Shown: positions 39,148-49,180 of the stretch, one piece after another | Position numbering within the stretch: position 1 is the first letter of the stretch | Layout: the number at the start of each line of letters is the position of its first letter | Source of the DNA: Acidobacteriota bacterium | GTDB lineage: Bacteria; Acidobacteriota; Terriglobia; Terriglobales; Acidobacteriaceae | DNA length: 51,475 bases | NCBI GenBank assembly: GCA_021819585.1 | Contig: JAKAQS010000002.1 | Span: 1-51,475 of the forward strand | Direction: 5' to 3' | Made by a program: the position numbers and the translations under genes | Notes under the pieces: generated by a model | The model's input: the letters and a program-made list of their open reading frames with translations, nothing else | Told to the model about the DNA's origin: nothing | The model's database searches: none

Positions 39148-42100
39148 TTACTGGACGGTGAGCTTGAGATAGGTGGATCGGGTCAGATTGCCTGAGGTTG
39201 CGGTTACGGTGAGGTTATAAGTCTGCGGAGTCTGGCCGTAGTAACCGCTGGAGGCCGATGAGATGCATCCGGAGAGACCGGCCGTGATTGCTAACAGCAG
39301 ACAGATGGAACCGAAGATCGAGGCGAGCCGGTTCCGGCGCCGGAACCACCCCAGGGGAAGCGCAACCATGGCCAAGGTTGCAGGAAGATAGCTCAGCGGA
39401 GAGTGGGAGCGTCCGGAGGGACGGCTCCGGCTCGGATACCGCAAATGTGAGGTTTGCAGCAGATTGGCGGCCGTCACCGCAAAGGCCACCGAGGCCGTGC
39501 CGGAGCCGGCGGCGATGGAGGTAGGTGTGAGCGTCCCGGTGACGGTAGTGGGCAACCCGGAGAAGCTCAGCGAGATGGGGCCGGGCAGCGTGCTGGTGAT
39601 GATCGGAGTAACGACCAGCGGATAGGTCACCGTTCCGCCGGCGATCGTCGAGCCGCTGCTCGATCCTCCCGAGGCGACCGTAATTGAGAAGTCCGCCACG
39701 GTCTGCGAGTAAATGGGTGAGGTAACGCCCGCGTAGGTGGTACTGCCGGAGTAGACGGCGGTGAGGCTGTGCGTGCCGGCGTAGACGAAGCTCACGGAGA
39801 TGGTTGCCGCACCGTTGACCACCACGCCGGAGCCGATCGGCGTCGTCCCGTCAAAGAAGCTCACCGTTCCCGTCGGCGCGGCCCCGGCGACGACCGGAGT
39901 GAGGACCGCGGTCAGGATGGTCGGATTGTCCAAAAAGACCGGATTGATGGAGCTGGTGAGAGCGATGTTGACGCTGCCAAGCACCGTTTCGACCACCGTA
40001 TTAGAGGTGGAGGTCTGGTCGTCACCGGAGTACACCGCGACCAGGTTGTAGACTCCAGGTTGCGGAAAGCTGGTCACCAGCGTCGCCACGCCGCCGTTGA
40101 GGGTTGCCGTGCCGATGGTCGCTCCATTGCTCTGGAAGGTGACGGTTCCCGTGGCTGTGCCGGAGGCTGCCGAAACTGTCGCTGTGAGCATCGTGTTGCC
40201 GTTCACGGCGACAGGATTGACCGAGCTGGTGAGCCTGACCGAGGTGGTGAAGCCGACCACCTGGGTGAGAGAAGCGCTGCCGCCCTGGGTGTTGGTGGTG
40301 CTGACGTAAACCGCTTTGATGGGATAGGAGCCGGCGGCCGGAAAACTGTCGCTGATGCTGGCCACGCCCACCGTGGCCGAGCTATCCGTGACGGTGGCGC
40401 TGCCGATCAGTGTCCCCCCGTTATAAAAGGAAACCGTACCGCCGGGAGGGGTAGGACCGGTGGTCGTGATGGTCAGGGTGAAGATGGTCGACTGATTGAT
40501 CGCCGATGGGTTTACGCTGCTGGTCAGGATGAATGTGGCGGGTTCCACGACGAAGATGTCATTGCTGGTCACGCTGGTCGCTACACCGCTGGGAATGTAG
40601 GAGGAAGACAGCGTGGCGCTGGCGGTATACGTTCCGTAGGCGTTCAGTTCCAGACCGGATGTGGCCGGGATCGTCAGAACGCCGTTGTCGGACGCCGGGA
40701 TGGTATAGGTGACGCCTCCCAGGAAGACGCCGTTGCTCCCGGCGCTGGAGCTGAAGGTGACGCTGCCGCTGAAGTCGGTGGCGATGCTGCCATTGGACTG
40801 ATAGGCAGTGAGAATCAGCTCCACGGAGCTGCCCTTGTTGATGGTTGAAGGCGTGGCGACCAGGGTGAAGTAGGCCACGTTGGAGAGGCCGATGCCATAC
40901 AGGGTGGCGCCGCCGCTGGTCCCCGCCGCGCTACCCGAAGCGCTGGTGGTGAGCACAAGGTTGGCTGTGTTCGGCCCCACCACCGTGGGCTGGAAGTCCA
41001 GGGCAACGTTGCAGACCTGGCCGATGGCGAAGGTTGCCCCGCTGCCGGTTGGACAGGTGCTGCCGCTGTTGGCCAGAAGGAAGGCGGCCGAGTTGGCGCC
41101 GCTGAAGCTGGGGTCGGGGCTGACGCTGAGGGAACTGGTGGCGTTGCCGGTCTCCTGAACAGCAAGCAATTCGGGGTCATCACTGCTGTCCAGGTCGCCG
41201 ACGATGGTCGGCGTGGGGAAATCGACCGTGGCGGTAGAGCGCTCGATGGTGATCAGGCCAAGGTCAGTGTCGCTGAGGATCAGGTCTCCGTTGCCCTCAA
41301 TGAGGATGCCTGCGGGAGCCTCCAGGGTATAAGGCGTCTGGGTATTCGTGGAGGTGCTGGTGTAAGCATTGAGAACAAACTGGTCGCCGCTGACGGTGGA
41401 CTCGACGATCCGGCTGTTGCCAGTATCAGCAATGTAGACCGTGCCCGCTGCATCCACGGCTACGCCCGTGGGGGCTTTCAGGGTCAGGGATGTGAGGTCC
41501 AGAACGGTAGTGGCCAGGGTGGTGATGGGGAACTCGACCACGCGGCTGTTGCCCGTGTCGGCTACGTATAGGTTGTTGTTCGCGTCGATGGCCAGGCCGG
41601 TTGGTCCAGAGAGACTGGCGCCAGGTCCTGTGAGCTTGAGCGCCATCGCCAGATTCCCGCCCAACACGTCCTGATAGATGGTGTTGGTCTTGCTATCGGC
41701 GATATACAGGTCGCCGGAGTTGTCAATGGCCAGACCGGCGGGCTGGGTGAGGGTAATGCCGTCAGGAAGAGTGAGGGCGGTGGGGGTGGAGCTGCCGTAG
41801 AGGATCTCGTAAACAGAGGTCCCCGAGGAAACGAACAGGTTGCCGGCTCCATCGATGGCCAGCCCCGAGCTGGCGGAGAGATCCAGAGGCGCGCCAGAGG
41901 CCACAACCGAGAAGGCCCCGGTGCTGGACTCCTCCAGGATACGGTTGTCCGAGACATCCGTGAAGAAGGTATCCCCGGCCCCATCCTGTACCGCCGCGCC
42001 GGAGGTGAATGCGTTCGGGCTGAGAGCCGGGGCGCTGCCGACTGTAACCGCCGTCGCCGGCGAGAACACAAGCTGTGGGCCCACCCCAACGCCGGAGAGA

Positions 42101-42522
42101 TAGATTGTATTCACGATGACGCCGGTGGTATTGGTGATCAGCAGCGCCCCAAGACGGAGACCGATCTGCGTAGGCGTAAAGGCCAGCTTCACCTCGCAGG
42201 TGTCCGGGTAAGTGACCGTCGTATTGGTGCAGGTGGTGGAGGTGACCGAGAAATCTTCCTTGGGTGAGCCGTACGTGACCGCCGTGACGCTCTCGATCGC
42301 GACCCCGCTTGAGCCAGGGCTGCCAGTGAAGTCCTGGGTGTAGATCCCTGTGGAGCCAACATCGACGCTGCTGAAGTTGATCGCCGTACTCGGTGAGAGC
42401 CCTTGCCCCAAGGCGGATGTGGCGCAGAACCCCAGGAAGAGAATCAGAAACCAGAAACGAGCCGCCGCGAGCGAGATTCCGTGCCTGCTCAGAAGATTGC
42501 CGCGGAGCGAGACAGTCATCAT
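39148..42522 (-). CDS. Large secreted/surface protein with NHL-type and Ig-like repeats
   Basis: Repeats such as GPTGLAIDANNNLYVADTGNSRVVEF and three SSVNP...GTVSFYNGGTLIGSA-type Ig-like units; signal peptide; C-terminal TM segment; start trimmed to 42522. Confidence 0.85.
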   Translation of the reverse strand: MMTVSLRGNLLSRHGISLAAARFWFLILFLGFCATSALGQGLSPSTAINFSSVDVGSTGIYTQDFTGSPGSSGVAIESVTAVTYGSPKEDFSVTSTTCTNTTVTYPDTCEVKLAFTPTQIGLRLGALLITNTTGVIVNTIYLSGVGVGPQLVFSPATAVTVGSAPALSPNAFTSGAAVQDGAGDTFFTDVSDNRILEESSTGAFSVVASGAPLDLSASSGLAIDGAGNLFVSSGTSVYEILYGSSTPTALTLPDGITLTQPAGLAIDNSGDLYIADSKTNTIYQDVLGGNLAMALKLTGPGASLSGPTGLAIDANNNLYVADTGNSRVVEFPITTLATTVLDLTSLTLKAPTGVAVDAAGTVYIADTGNSRIVESTVSGDQFVLNAYTSTSTNTQTPYTLEAPAGILIEGNGDLILSDTDLGLITIERSTATVDFPTPTIVGDLDSSDDPELLAVQETGNATSSLSVSPDPSFSGANSAAFLLANSGSTCPTGSGATFAIGQVCNVALDFQPTVVGPNTANLVLTTSASGSAAGTSGGATLYGIGLSNVAYFTLVATPSTINKGSSVELILTAYQSNGSIATDFSGSVTFSSSAGSNGVFLGGVTYTIPASDNGVLTIPATSGLELNAYGTYTASATLSSSYIPSGVATSVTSNDIFVVEPATFILTSSVNPSAINQSTIFTLTITTTGPTPPGGTVSFYNGGTLIGSATVTDSSATVGVASISDSFPAAGSYPIKAVYVSTTNTQGGSASLTQVVGFTTSVRLTSSVNPVAVNGNTMLTATVSAASGTATGTVTFQSNGATIGTATLNGGVATLVTSFPQPGVYNLVAVYSGDDQTSTSNTVVETVLGSVNIALTSSINPVFLDNPTILTAVLTPVVAGAAPTGTVSFFDGTTPIGSGVVVNGAATISVSFVYAGTHSLTAVYSGSTTYAGVTSPIYSQTVADFSITVASGGSSSGSTIAGGTVTYPLVVTPIITSTLPGPISLSFSGLPTTVTGTLTPTSIAAGSGTASVAFAVTAANLLQTSHLRYPSRSRPSGRSHSPLSYLPATLAMVALPLGWFRRRNRLASIFGSICLLLAITAGLSGCISSASSGYYGQTPQTYNLTVTATSGNLTRSTYLKLTVQ

Positions 42523-43003
42523 TCCTCCAACAAGGGCCGGTAGTTCGCAGGACAAGCTTGGTCCCCCGGGGTCGATCTGCGTTGGCCGCCCTGACGAGTG
42601 GGGCGATGGCAAACCCTGGCGCCGGATGGCGAAGGATTCCCTGCCAGGAATCGTTTCAGCAGTTCAGTCCATCTGTCCGTCTTCATGATGAAAACAGACA
42701 CATAAAACGGGTGGTGACGCGCCAAGAATACCATCTCCCCCGTTGGATTCACTAAATAAATCAAATACTCGATGAACGTTTTAAGAGAGTTTTCTCATGA
42801 ATGATTCGAAACGCGGCACCGTCTCCACCTTGCATGAGAAAGCTCTGGACGGGAAAGAACCAAAGCGGATACGTCCCGGCAGCCAGCGGAGGAGTGGGTG
42901 GGTGGGTGGAGAACAGAGGAGCCGCTGCGGGGGACGAACGCTGTCTGATCGGCGCCGACGCTACTCTTCCCCGCGCGCAGCCTCCCAAAGGTGGGCGCGG
43001 GAC

Positions 43004-43015
43004 GGGGGGGGGGGG
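43004..43015. repeat. Homopolymeric G12 tract in intergenic DNA
   Basis: 12 consecutive G on + strand, upstream of the NHL/Ig gene. Confidence 0.95.
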
Positions 43016-43138
43016 CGCCAACTGAAGCGGCTTCGGCGTGGAGCGAAGGAAAACTTGCAGGCAGCCAGACAGGGAGCGGCGCGAGCGCCGGGCTGGAGCG
43101 GCTCCGCGGCCGTGGCCGATCCAGCCCCGGGCTGACTT

Positions 43139-43172
43139 CAGGCGGCGTCTTCGCAGGAGGAGATGCCGCCTG
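43139..43172. terminator. Inverted repeat downstream of the M61 gene, possible terminator stem
   Basis: CAGGCGGC ... GCCGCCTG, 18-nt loop; just past the minus-strand stop at 43211; no clear U-tract. Confidence 0.3.
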
Positions 43173-43210
43173 GCTCTCCAGGCTCCGGCCTCACATACCG
43201 GAGGCGGCCT

Positions 43211-45127
43211 TTACTGGCCGGAGACCGGAGCGATGATGGCGTCGAGACGGTCCGGCGTGTTGTCGACGCGTTCCAGTTGCGGATAGCGTTCGCCGCCGTT
43301 GTAGTTGATGGAGATCACCTTGAAGACGCCGGTGTTTTCCACAATCAGGTTGATGGCCGGACCATTGCCCTTGGCGTTGTCGATAGCGGCGCGGAGCAGG
43401 CCAGGGGTGAAAGCCCGATCGTTGACGGCGATGATCTGGAAGCCGGGCGCCAGGCCCGCGTTGTAGCCGACGCCGCCGACGATGACGTCGCCCACCGTGC
43501 CGTTGGCGCTCACCGTGAAGCCGAGCGAGTAGGTTGCGTCCAGACCATCGCTCTCATTCAGTTGCGACCAGTAGTTGGGCTTGTCGGTGTAGACCAACTG
43601 GTAGCCGGAGAGGACGTTGATGCCCGCCATCTCCGGCGCATGAAGCTGGTTGGCGTCCAACCGGGTGCGCAGGAAGGTTGCCCAGTCGTTGGGAACAACG
43701 GCGTTGAGGCCGTTGACGATGTCCTCAAAGGTGTACGGCACAACCTCAGGCGGGGTATTGCCGCCCAGACCCTCAAAGGCTGCTAGAAAGTTGTTCAGGC
43801 TCTTCTTGCCTTTGGTCTTGGCGCGGATGGTCTCGTCAACCTCCAGCCAAAGCAGGTCGCCTTCGTTGTAGTAGTCCACGTTGCGGCGCCAGTTGTCATA
43901 GGCGCCTCCGGCGTTGTAGAGGATCTGCGCGGCAGTCGCGGTGTCCTGCAAATCGCGCCAGGTTCGCCCCGGGCGGGCATCATCCAGGTTGGCCGCAATC
44001 GTGGCGAGCCGATCGCGGAAGACCTCGGGACTCCAGATGCCGCAACGGGCGGCGAGAACGTCGCCCAGGTAGTTGGTCAGTCCCTCATAGACCCATAGCA
44101 GATCACCCTTCATGGGTTCCTGGTAGTTGTCAGTGGCCAGACCGGCGGGCCGGCGGTACTTGCCGTTCCAGGAGTGGGTAAACTCGTGCGGCAGCAGATC
44201 ACCCGCCTCAGCGAACATACCCTCATCGATGAAGGTCTTCTCCGGGACGCGGTCGTCGGAGGACTGATGGTGCTCGAGACCAAAGTGCGCAACCTGGTCC
44301 GAGAGCGTAACCAGGAAATGATAGGAGGTGTAATGGCGGGAGTTGTAAAGAACTCCGGTCTCGCGCACCAGCTTGGAAAACTGGTCGATGTGCTGCTGGG
44401 AGAGAGCCAGATCCTCTGGACCGTCACCGGCCAGATCAAGGTAGTGCTTGGGGGTAACGTCCGGAGCCAGATCGATCTCCCGGAAGTAGCGGCCTGAAAG
44501 GACGGGCGAGTCGATGAGCTGATACAAGGACACTGTCTGGAAGACGACATGCGAGGAGGTCTCCGTAGCGCCTCCGGTGGGCTCCAGCGCCGTTCCGAAG
44601 CGCCAGCCCGCGGGGATAGTGATGGAGGGCGAGACCATGATGTCATTCACCTTGGTGTGCGCGATGTCTCCGTTGAGCGGATAGACCAGAACCGTGTTCC
44701 AGCTCAGCAGCGCGAGATTGGCGCTGGTAGAACCGCCCTCCGTGAAGTTGCCGGCTCCAGTGGCCAGGAAGTCCATCTTGACATCCAGTTGGGAGACCCC
44801 TGCTGGAACCGTGATGTGATAGCTGTACATGTCCACCGGATCGCGCTCCCACTTCACGCTCTGGCCGCTGGGGGTGGTGATGGTGAAGCCGGCCTGGTTG
44901 ATGAGGGGACCGGTAGGACCGTGCTCGCCGGGAATCCATTCGGGATAGACAAGAGTCATCGGCGTGGGCTGAGAGCTGGAAGGAACCGGAATGGTCTCAG
45001 CGGCGTGCAACATCTTGCGGGGAGCATCGGTGAGATCGACCGCAAGGGTAATGGGGGTGGACTGCGCAGCGGCAGCAATGGCGGATGCGCTGAGTACGGC
45101 CAGGGAGATGCGGCGAACGATCGACAT
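43211..45127 (-). CDS. M61-family glycyl aminopeptidase-like metallopeptidase with PDZ-like C-terminus
   Basis: LLPHEFTHSWNGKYRRPAGL (HExxH), WVYEGLTNYLGDVLAARCG; C-terminal VIVGGVGYNAGLAPGFQIIAVNDRAF. Confidence 0.93.
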   Translation of the reverse strand: MSIVRRISLAVLSASAIAAAAQSTPITLAVDLTDAPRKMLHAAETIPVPSSSQPTPMTLVYPEWIPGEHGPTGPLINQAGFTITTPSGQSVKWERDPVDMYSYHITVPAGVSQLDVKMDFLATGAGNFTEGGSTSANLALLSWNTVLVYPLNGDIAHTKVNDIMVSPSITIPAGWRFGTALEPTGGATETSSHVVFQTVSLYQLIDSPVLSGRYFREIDLAPDVTPKHYLDLAGDGPEDLALSQQHIDQFSKLVRETGVLYNSRHYTSYHFLVTLSDQVAHFGLEHHQSSDDRVPEKTFIDEGMFAEAGDLLPHEFTHSWNGKYRRPAGLATDNYQEPMKGDLLWVYEGLTNYLGDVLAARCGIWSPEVFRDRLATIAANLDDARPGRTWRDLQDTATAAQILYNAGGAYDNWRRNVDYYNEGDLLWLEVDETIRAKTKGKKSLNNFLAAFEGLGGNTPPEVVPYTFEDIVNGLNAVVPNDWATFLRTRLDANQLHAPEMAGINVLSGYQLVYTDKPNYWSQLNESDGLDATYSLGFTVSANGTVGDVIVGGVGYNAGLAPGFQIIAVNDRAFTPGLLRAAIDNAKGNGPAINLIVENTGVFKVISINYNGGERYPQLERVDNTPDRLDAIIAPVSGQ

Positions 45128-45283
45128 GGTTCATTTGCTCCTTGAGGGAGATTAACACTGAAGGAAGGTTGAGAGACAGCGTTGGCGGGGAGGATTCACC
45201 GGCGCCCGAACCGGCAATAATACCGGCAACATGAAGGCCAATAATGACTATAAATCCAATATCTTGTAAGATTTGATTTGTAG

Positions 45284-46492
45284 ATGGAACCGGCAAAAAG
45301 ACAACCCGTTTTCTTGCCTTCGTGGATGGAGCCGATGCTCCCGTCCGATGGCAAAGCGTTAGAAGACATGGCGTTTGACCTGATCTCAAACGCGAATGCC
45401 TTGGCGGGTCAGACGCACCCCATCGTGACCGAATCAGTCGGCAGCCTGGTTCGTTCGATGAACTGCTACTACTCAAACCTCATCGAAGGGCATGATACAC
45501 ATCCGCATGACATCGACCGCGCTTTGCATAAAGACTACTCGACTGAACCTCGCAAGAGAGCCCTACAGATCGAAGCGGTCGCGCACATCGAGGTCCAGAA
45601 GGCAATCGACGAAGGCGAGGATCCGAAAGACTTCCCTGCGTCATCGGCATATGCGGTCTGGCTTCATCGCGAGTTCTGCCGTCGCCTGCCGGATGAGCTG
45701 CTCTGGGTGGAAGATCCCGAGACCACGCGCCGCATACAGCTCACGCCTGGGGCGCTACGGGATGGGGAGGTCGTGGTCGGCCGTCACCTCCCTCCACCGG
45801 CTGCGATGCTTTCTGAGTTCCTGCAACGCTTCGAGCATGTATACAGTCCGCAGAGTCTCTCGAAGGTGCGACAGGTGGCTGCCGTCGCGGCAGCCCATCA
45901 CCGCTTTCTCTGGATTCACCCTTTCTACGATGGCAATGGTCGCGTGGCGCGATTGATGTCACACGCTCTGCTACGCCGCCTGGGCGTCGGCAATAGCCTC
46001 TGGTCCGTGGCGCGAGGTCTCGCTCGGAATGTTGGCGATTACAAGGCCTTGCTGATGGCTGCGGATGATTCGCGTCGTGGTGATCTGGACGGGCGCGGCA
46101 ATCTCTCGCAAGCGGCTCTGGATGCCTTCTGCCACTTCTTCTTGCGCGTCTCGAACGATCAAGTGAGGTACATGAGTTCAGTCCTTCAGCCGAAGGAGTT
46201 GCTTCGCCGAATGGAGCTTTATGTCGAAGACGAGACAGGCGCGGGCCGACTTCCAAAGGGTAGCTTTCCTTTGCTGCGTGAGGCTCTGCTTGCCGGCGAG
46301 TTTGAGCGGGGACAGGCTCCCTCGCTAACGGGCTACAAGGAACGAATGGCTCGCACAGTCGTGTCGAAGCTGCTGGATACGGGCCTGCTGGTATCGCCAA
46401 GCCATGTGGCCAGAGTGCGTCTTGGATTTCCGGTCGCTGTTGTCGAGCGTTGGTTCCCGGCGCTCTATCCTGTTTCCAGCTATGCGCAATGA
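45284..46492 (+). CDS. Fic/DOC family protein with N-terminal inhibitory motif and C-terminal wHTH-like region
   Basis: Fic motif HPFYDGNGRVARL; N-terminal YYSNLIEGHDTHP contains SxxxEG; C-terminal YKERMARTVVSKLLDTGLLVSPS. Confidence 0.93.
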   Translation: MEPAKRQPVFLPSWMEPMLPSDGKALEDMAFDLISNANALAGQTHPIVTESVGSLVRSMNCYYSNLIEGHDTHPHDIDRALHKDYSTEPRKRALQIEAVAHIEVQKAIDEGEDPKDFPASSAYAVWLHREFCRRLPDELLWVEDPETTRRIQLTPGALRDGEVVVGRHLPPPAAMLSEFLQRFEHVYSPQSLSKVRQVAAVAAAHHRFLWIHPFYDGNGRVARLMSHALLRRLGVGNSLWSVARGLARNVGDYKALLMAADDSRRGDLDGRGNLSQAALDAFCHFFLRVSNDQVRYMSSVLQPKELLRRMELYVEDETGAGRLPKGSFPLLREALLAGEFERGQAPSLTGYKERMARTVVSKLLDTGLLVSPSHVARVRLGFPVAVVERWFPALYPVSSYAQ

Positions 46493-46493
46493 G

Positions 46494-47197
46494 CTAACTT
46501 TTCAGTGCAGTCACGAGTCTCTGGAAGACTCTCTTGCAGGGCTCCCGATCAACATTTCCGGGGCTGATATGACTGCATTGCGGGCTATTGAGAGACGGGA
46601 TACCATCAAATCGATTGTCCACAGCAGCCCATTCCTTTCTGGAGCGCATCAGGAGCACAGGAATGTTCCGGTTCAAGAAATCCTGCGCGAGTTCGAAGGA
46701 GTAGCGCTGCGATTCACACAGAACTCCATCTGGTCCGCTCAGACGGCGTGCTCTGCAGGGCGACTTCTTGGTGTGATAAGGAAACCATTCGATGACGAAA
46801 AGTCTTTGGGCAAAGAGTTCATCGCTTATGCCTGCAGCCGACTGTAGTCTTTTAGTCCTATTCCGCCACCACTCTCCAGCGCCGCTGTCTTTGAACACCG
46901 GATTCAGTGGGTAAAACGGAAACGGCTGAGTCTCGTGTCTGAGGTTCCGAATCATTGACCGTTTGAAGTCCTGGCGTTCGTGCCAAACGAGGTCCTTTGG
47001 CGAATGACCGGGATTGAGCCCCGACAGCAAGATACGTGCTGAGCCGGGTTCCCGATAAACGGCTCGGGAATCGTTCGCTCAATGATCTTTCGGTCCGGGG
47101 CCGAAACGAACTCGTTGCACCGACGCACATTCGATTTGTCCTCGTCCAGGACATAAGGACCATCCGGGTTAAAGCGAAGCCAAGGATTTTTCCTCAT
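46494..47197 (-). pseudogene. Conserved protein (uracil-DNA-glycosylase-superfamily-like) split by a single frameshift near 47040
   Basis: ORF 46952..47197 (-) gives MRKNPWLRFNPDGPYVLDEDK...IERTIPEPFIGNPAQ; ORF 46494..47030 (-) extended upstream gives ARILLSGLNPGHSPKDLVWHERQDFKRSMIRNLRHETQPFPFYPLNPVF; the two join in the -1 sense. Confidence 0.65.
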
Positions 47198-47367
47198 GTC
47201 TCCCCGATCGTTGCAGGCGTACTTTGGGCACGCCTAACGTATTTTGAGCGATTTTTCCACAATTCTTTGATTGCGGTCAAAGCGGCGATTTCCAAGAGTT
47301 CGTCAGAGGGAGGCTGCCCTGGTGGGGGACGCAAGCGATGCGCGGCTCGGATAGAATTGGCGCACGC

Positions 47368-48900
47368 ATGATCTTATACGCTATCGTCCTCGGCCTTATT
47401 GTTCTGACGTTGCTGGGTGTGTCGCTGGCCAGGCTGGGCAGCGTGAAGACCAAGGCGGACTACCTGGTCGCGGGGCGTTCGCTCTCAGCCTTTGTGCTGG
47501 TGTTCACGCTGCTCGCCAGTTGGATTGGCTCAGGCTCCCTGCTGGGAGGGGCGGAGAATGCCTACAAGCATGGCTTTGCCGCGCTATGGCAGGCGGGCGG
47601 GGGATGGGCCGGCTTGTTGCTGATCTACTTCATTGCGCCGCGAGCGAGAAAGTTCGCGCGGTTTACGATTCCGGACTTACTGGAGTTGCGCTATAACCAG
47701 ACAGCGCGGGTGCTGGGAGTGATCGCCGTTCTGTTCACCTACACCGCCATCACCAGCTACCAGTTCATCGGCGGCGGCGATATCCTTCACATGGTCTTTC
47801 CCCAGGTTACAGCGCGCAGCGGGCAGGTGATTCTGGCTTGCTTTGTCAGCGTATTTACGGCGATTGCGGGGATGAGTTCGGTGGCCTACATGGACGTGGT
47901 GATCGGCCTGCTGGCGACGTTCACCATGATCGTAGCCCTGCCCGTACTGATTCACCTGGGCGGCGGTTGGAGTCAAGTGCGGGCAGCCCTGCCGGCTTCG
48001 CACTTTCGGGTCTTTGGCGACCTGCGTCCCTTTCGCAGCTACTACACTGCGCCGGCCATCCCCGGAGGGGCGCCGCAGGAGGTGCAGTCGGCGTTTGCAA
48101 TCTTCCTGCCCACCTGCCTTCTGATGCTGGGCAATCAATCCATGTATCAGAAGTTCTTTTCGGCCAGAAGCGAGGAGACGGCGCGGCGGGCCACTGTGGG
48201 ATGGATCATCGGCACGGTGATTCTGGAGTCGATCATTGTGGCCATCGCGGTGGTGGGTTCGGCGCTGTTCAAGAGCGGAGAGGTACTGGCCAGGCCGCGC
48301 GAAGTGCTGGCCTATACGGCGATTCATGCCTTTGGTGGTTGGAGCGGAGCGCTGTCCGGATCAAAGCCCCTGGCAATCCTGGGGGCTCTGCTGGTAGGGG
48401 CGATCTTTGCCAAAGTGGTCTCCACCGCGAACAACTATCTGTTTTCACCCGCAACCAACCTGGTCAACGATCTCTTTGTGCGCTATTTGAGACCCGAAGC
48501 GGGCAACCGGGAGGTGCTGCTAATCAGCCGCCTGATGGTGGGGGGCTTGGGGGCGTGGGCGCTCTATCAGTCGCTGGGGACAACTTCCGTGCTGCAGAAG
48601 TCGCTCTACGCGTATACGATATACTCCGCAGCCCTTACCCCGGTGATTCTAGCGGCATTTTTCTGGCCGCGGGCTACGGGGAAGGGAGCCGTGGCCAGCA
48701 TCGCAGCGGGCACAGTGATCACGGTAAGCTGGGACTGGATGACGCCGCATCTCCCCGCAGGATTGGCGGCGACCGATGCGATCGTGCCGGCGCTGATGGT
48801 TTCGCTGCTCAGCCTGTTCGTAACCAGCTTGATGACGGCGCCGCCCAACCAGAGCCAACTGCGGCCTTTTGAGGATGAAGATGTTTCCGTCAAAGCATGA
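47368..48900 (+). CDS. Sodium:solute symporter family transporter
   Basis: Many TM helices; DYLVAGRSLSAFVLVFTLLASWIGSGSLLGGAENAYKHG, KVVSTANNYLFSPATNLVNDLFVRY. Confidence 0.92.
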   Translation: MILYAIVLGLIVLTLLGVSLARLGSVKTKADYLVAGRSLSAFVLVFTLLASWIGSGSLLGGAENAYKHGFAALWQAGGGWAGLLLIYFIAPRARKFARFTIPDLLELRYNQTARVLGVIAVLFTYTAITSYQFIGGGDILHMVFPQVTARSGQVILACFVSVFTAIAGMSSVAYMDVVIGLLATFTMIVALPVLIHLGGGWSQVRAALPASHFRVFGDLRPFRSYYTAPAIPGGAPQEVQSAFAIFLPTCLLMLGNQSMYQKFFSARSEETARRATVGWIIGTVILESIIVAIAVVGSALFKSGEVLARPREVLAYTAIHAFGGWSGALSGSKPLAILGALLVGAIFAKVVSTANNYLFSPATNLVNDLFVRYLRPEAGNREVLLISRLMVGGLGAWALYQSLGTTSVLQKSLYAYTIYSAALTPVILAAFFWPRATGKGAVASIAAGTVITVSWDWMTPHLPAGLAATDAIVPALMVSLLSLFVTSLMTAPPNQSQLRPFEDEDVSVKA

Positions 48901-49180
48901 GAAGTCTTCGACCTCGTCCCGCGGATGTCCAAACCTCTCTGTCCAGCCTGCATGGCCCTCGATCCGCATCGAATCTCCAGGGCTCCGATCGCATTGGCGC
49001 AGATCCGGATGGAGCAGGTTGATTCGCCGAGCGAAGGGACCACTTTTATGGCTGCCACCAGACTCTCGCGTGCGTTCGTAAGAGACGCAGCGCTGAGCGT
49101 TGTGAGCGATATGGAGAGGGCTGACCGGGAGAGCTGGGGTGGATGCAGGGGCGCGATGGCGAGTGCGGCGGAGGGATGCG

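Noticed and set aside
39769-40848. 359-aa plus-strand ORF opposite the Ig-repeat gene
   Set aside because: Repeat-derived Gly/Arg/Asp-rich antisense frame.
42523-42760. Possible cyclic-di-GMP (GEMM) riboswitch before the NHL/Ig gene
   Set aside because: A GGCAAACC word is present on the wrong strand and the GACGCAAAGCC partner element is absent.
46404-46847. 147-aa plus-strand ORF overlapping the Fic tail
   Set aside because: Antisense to the frameshifted conserved gene, whose minus-strand reading has clear motifs.
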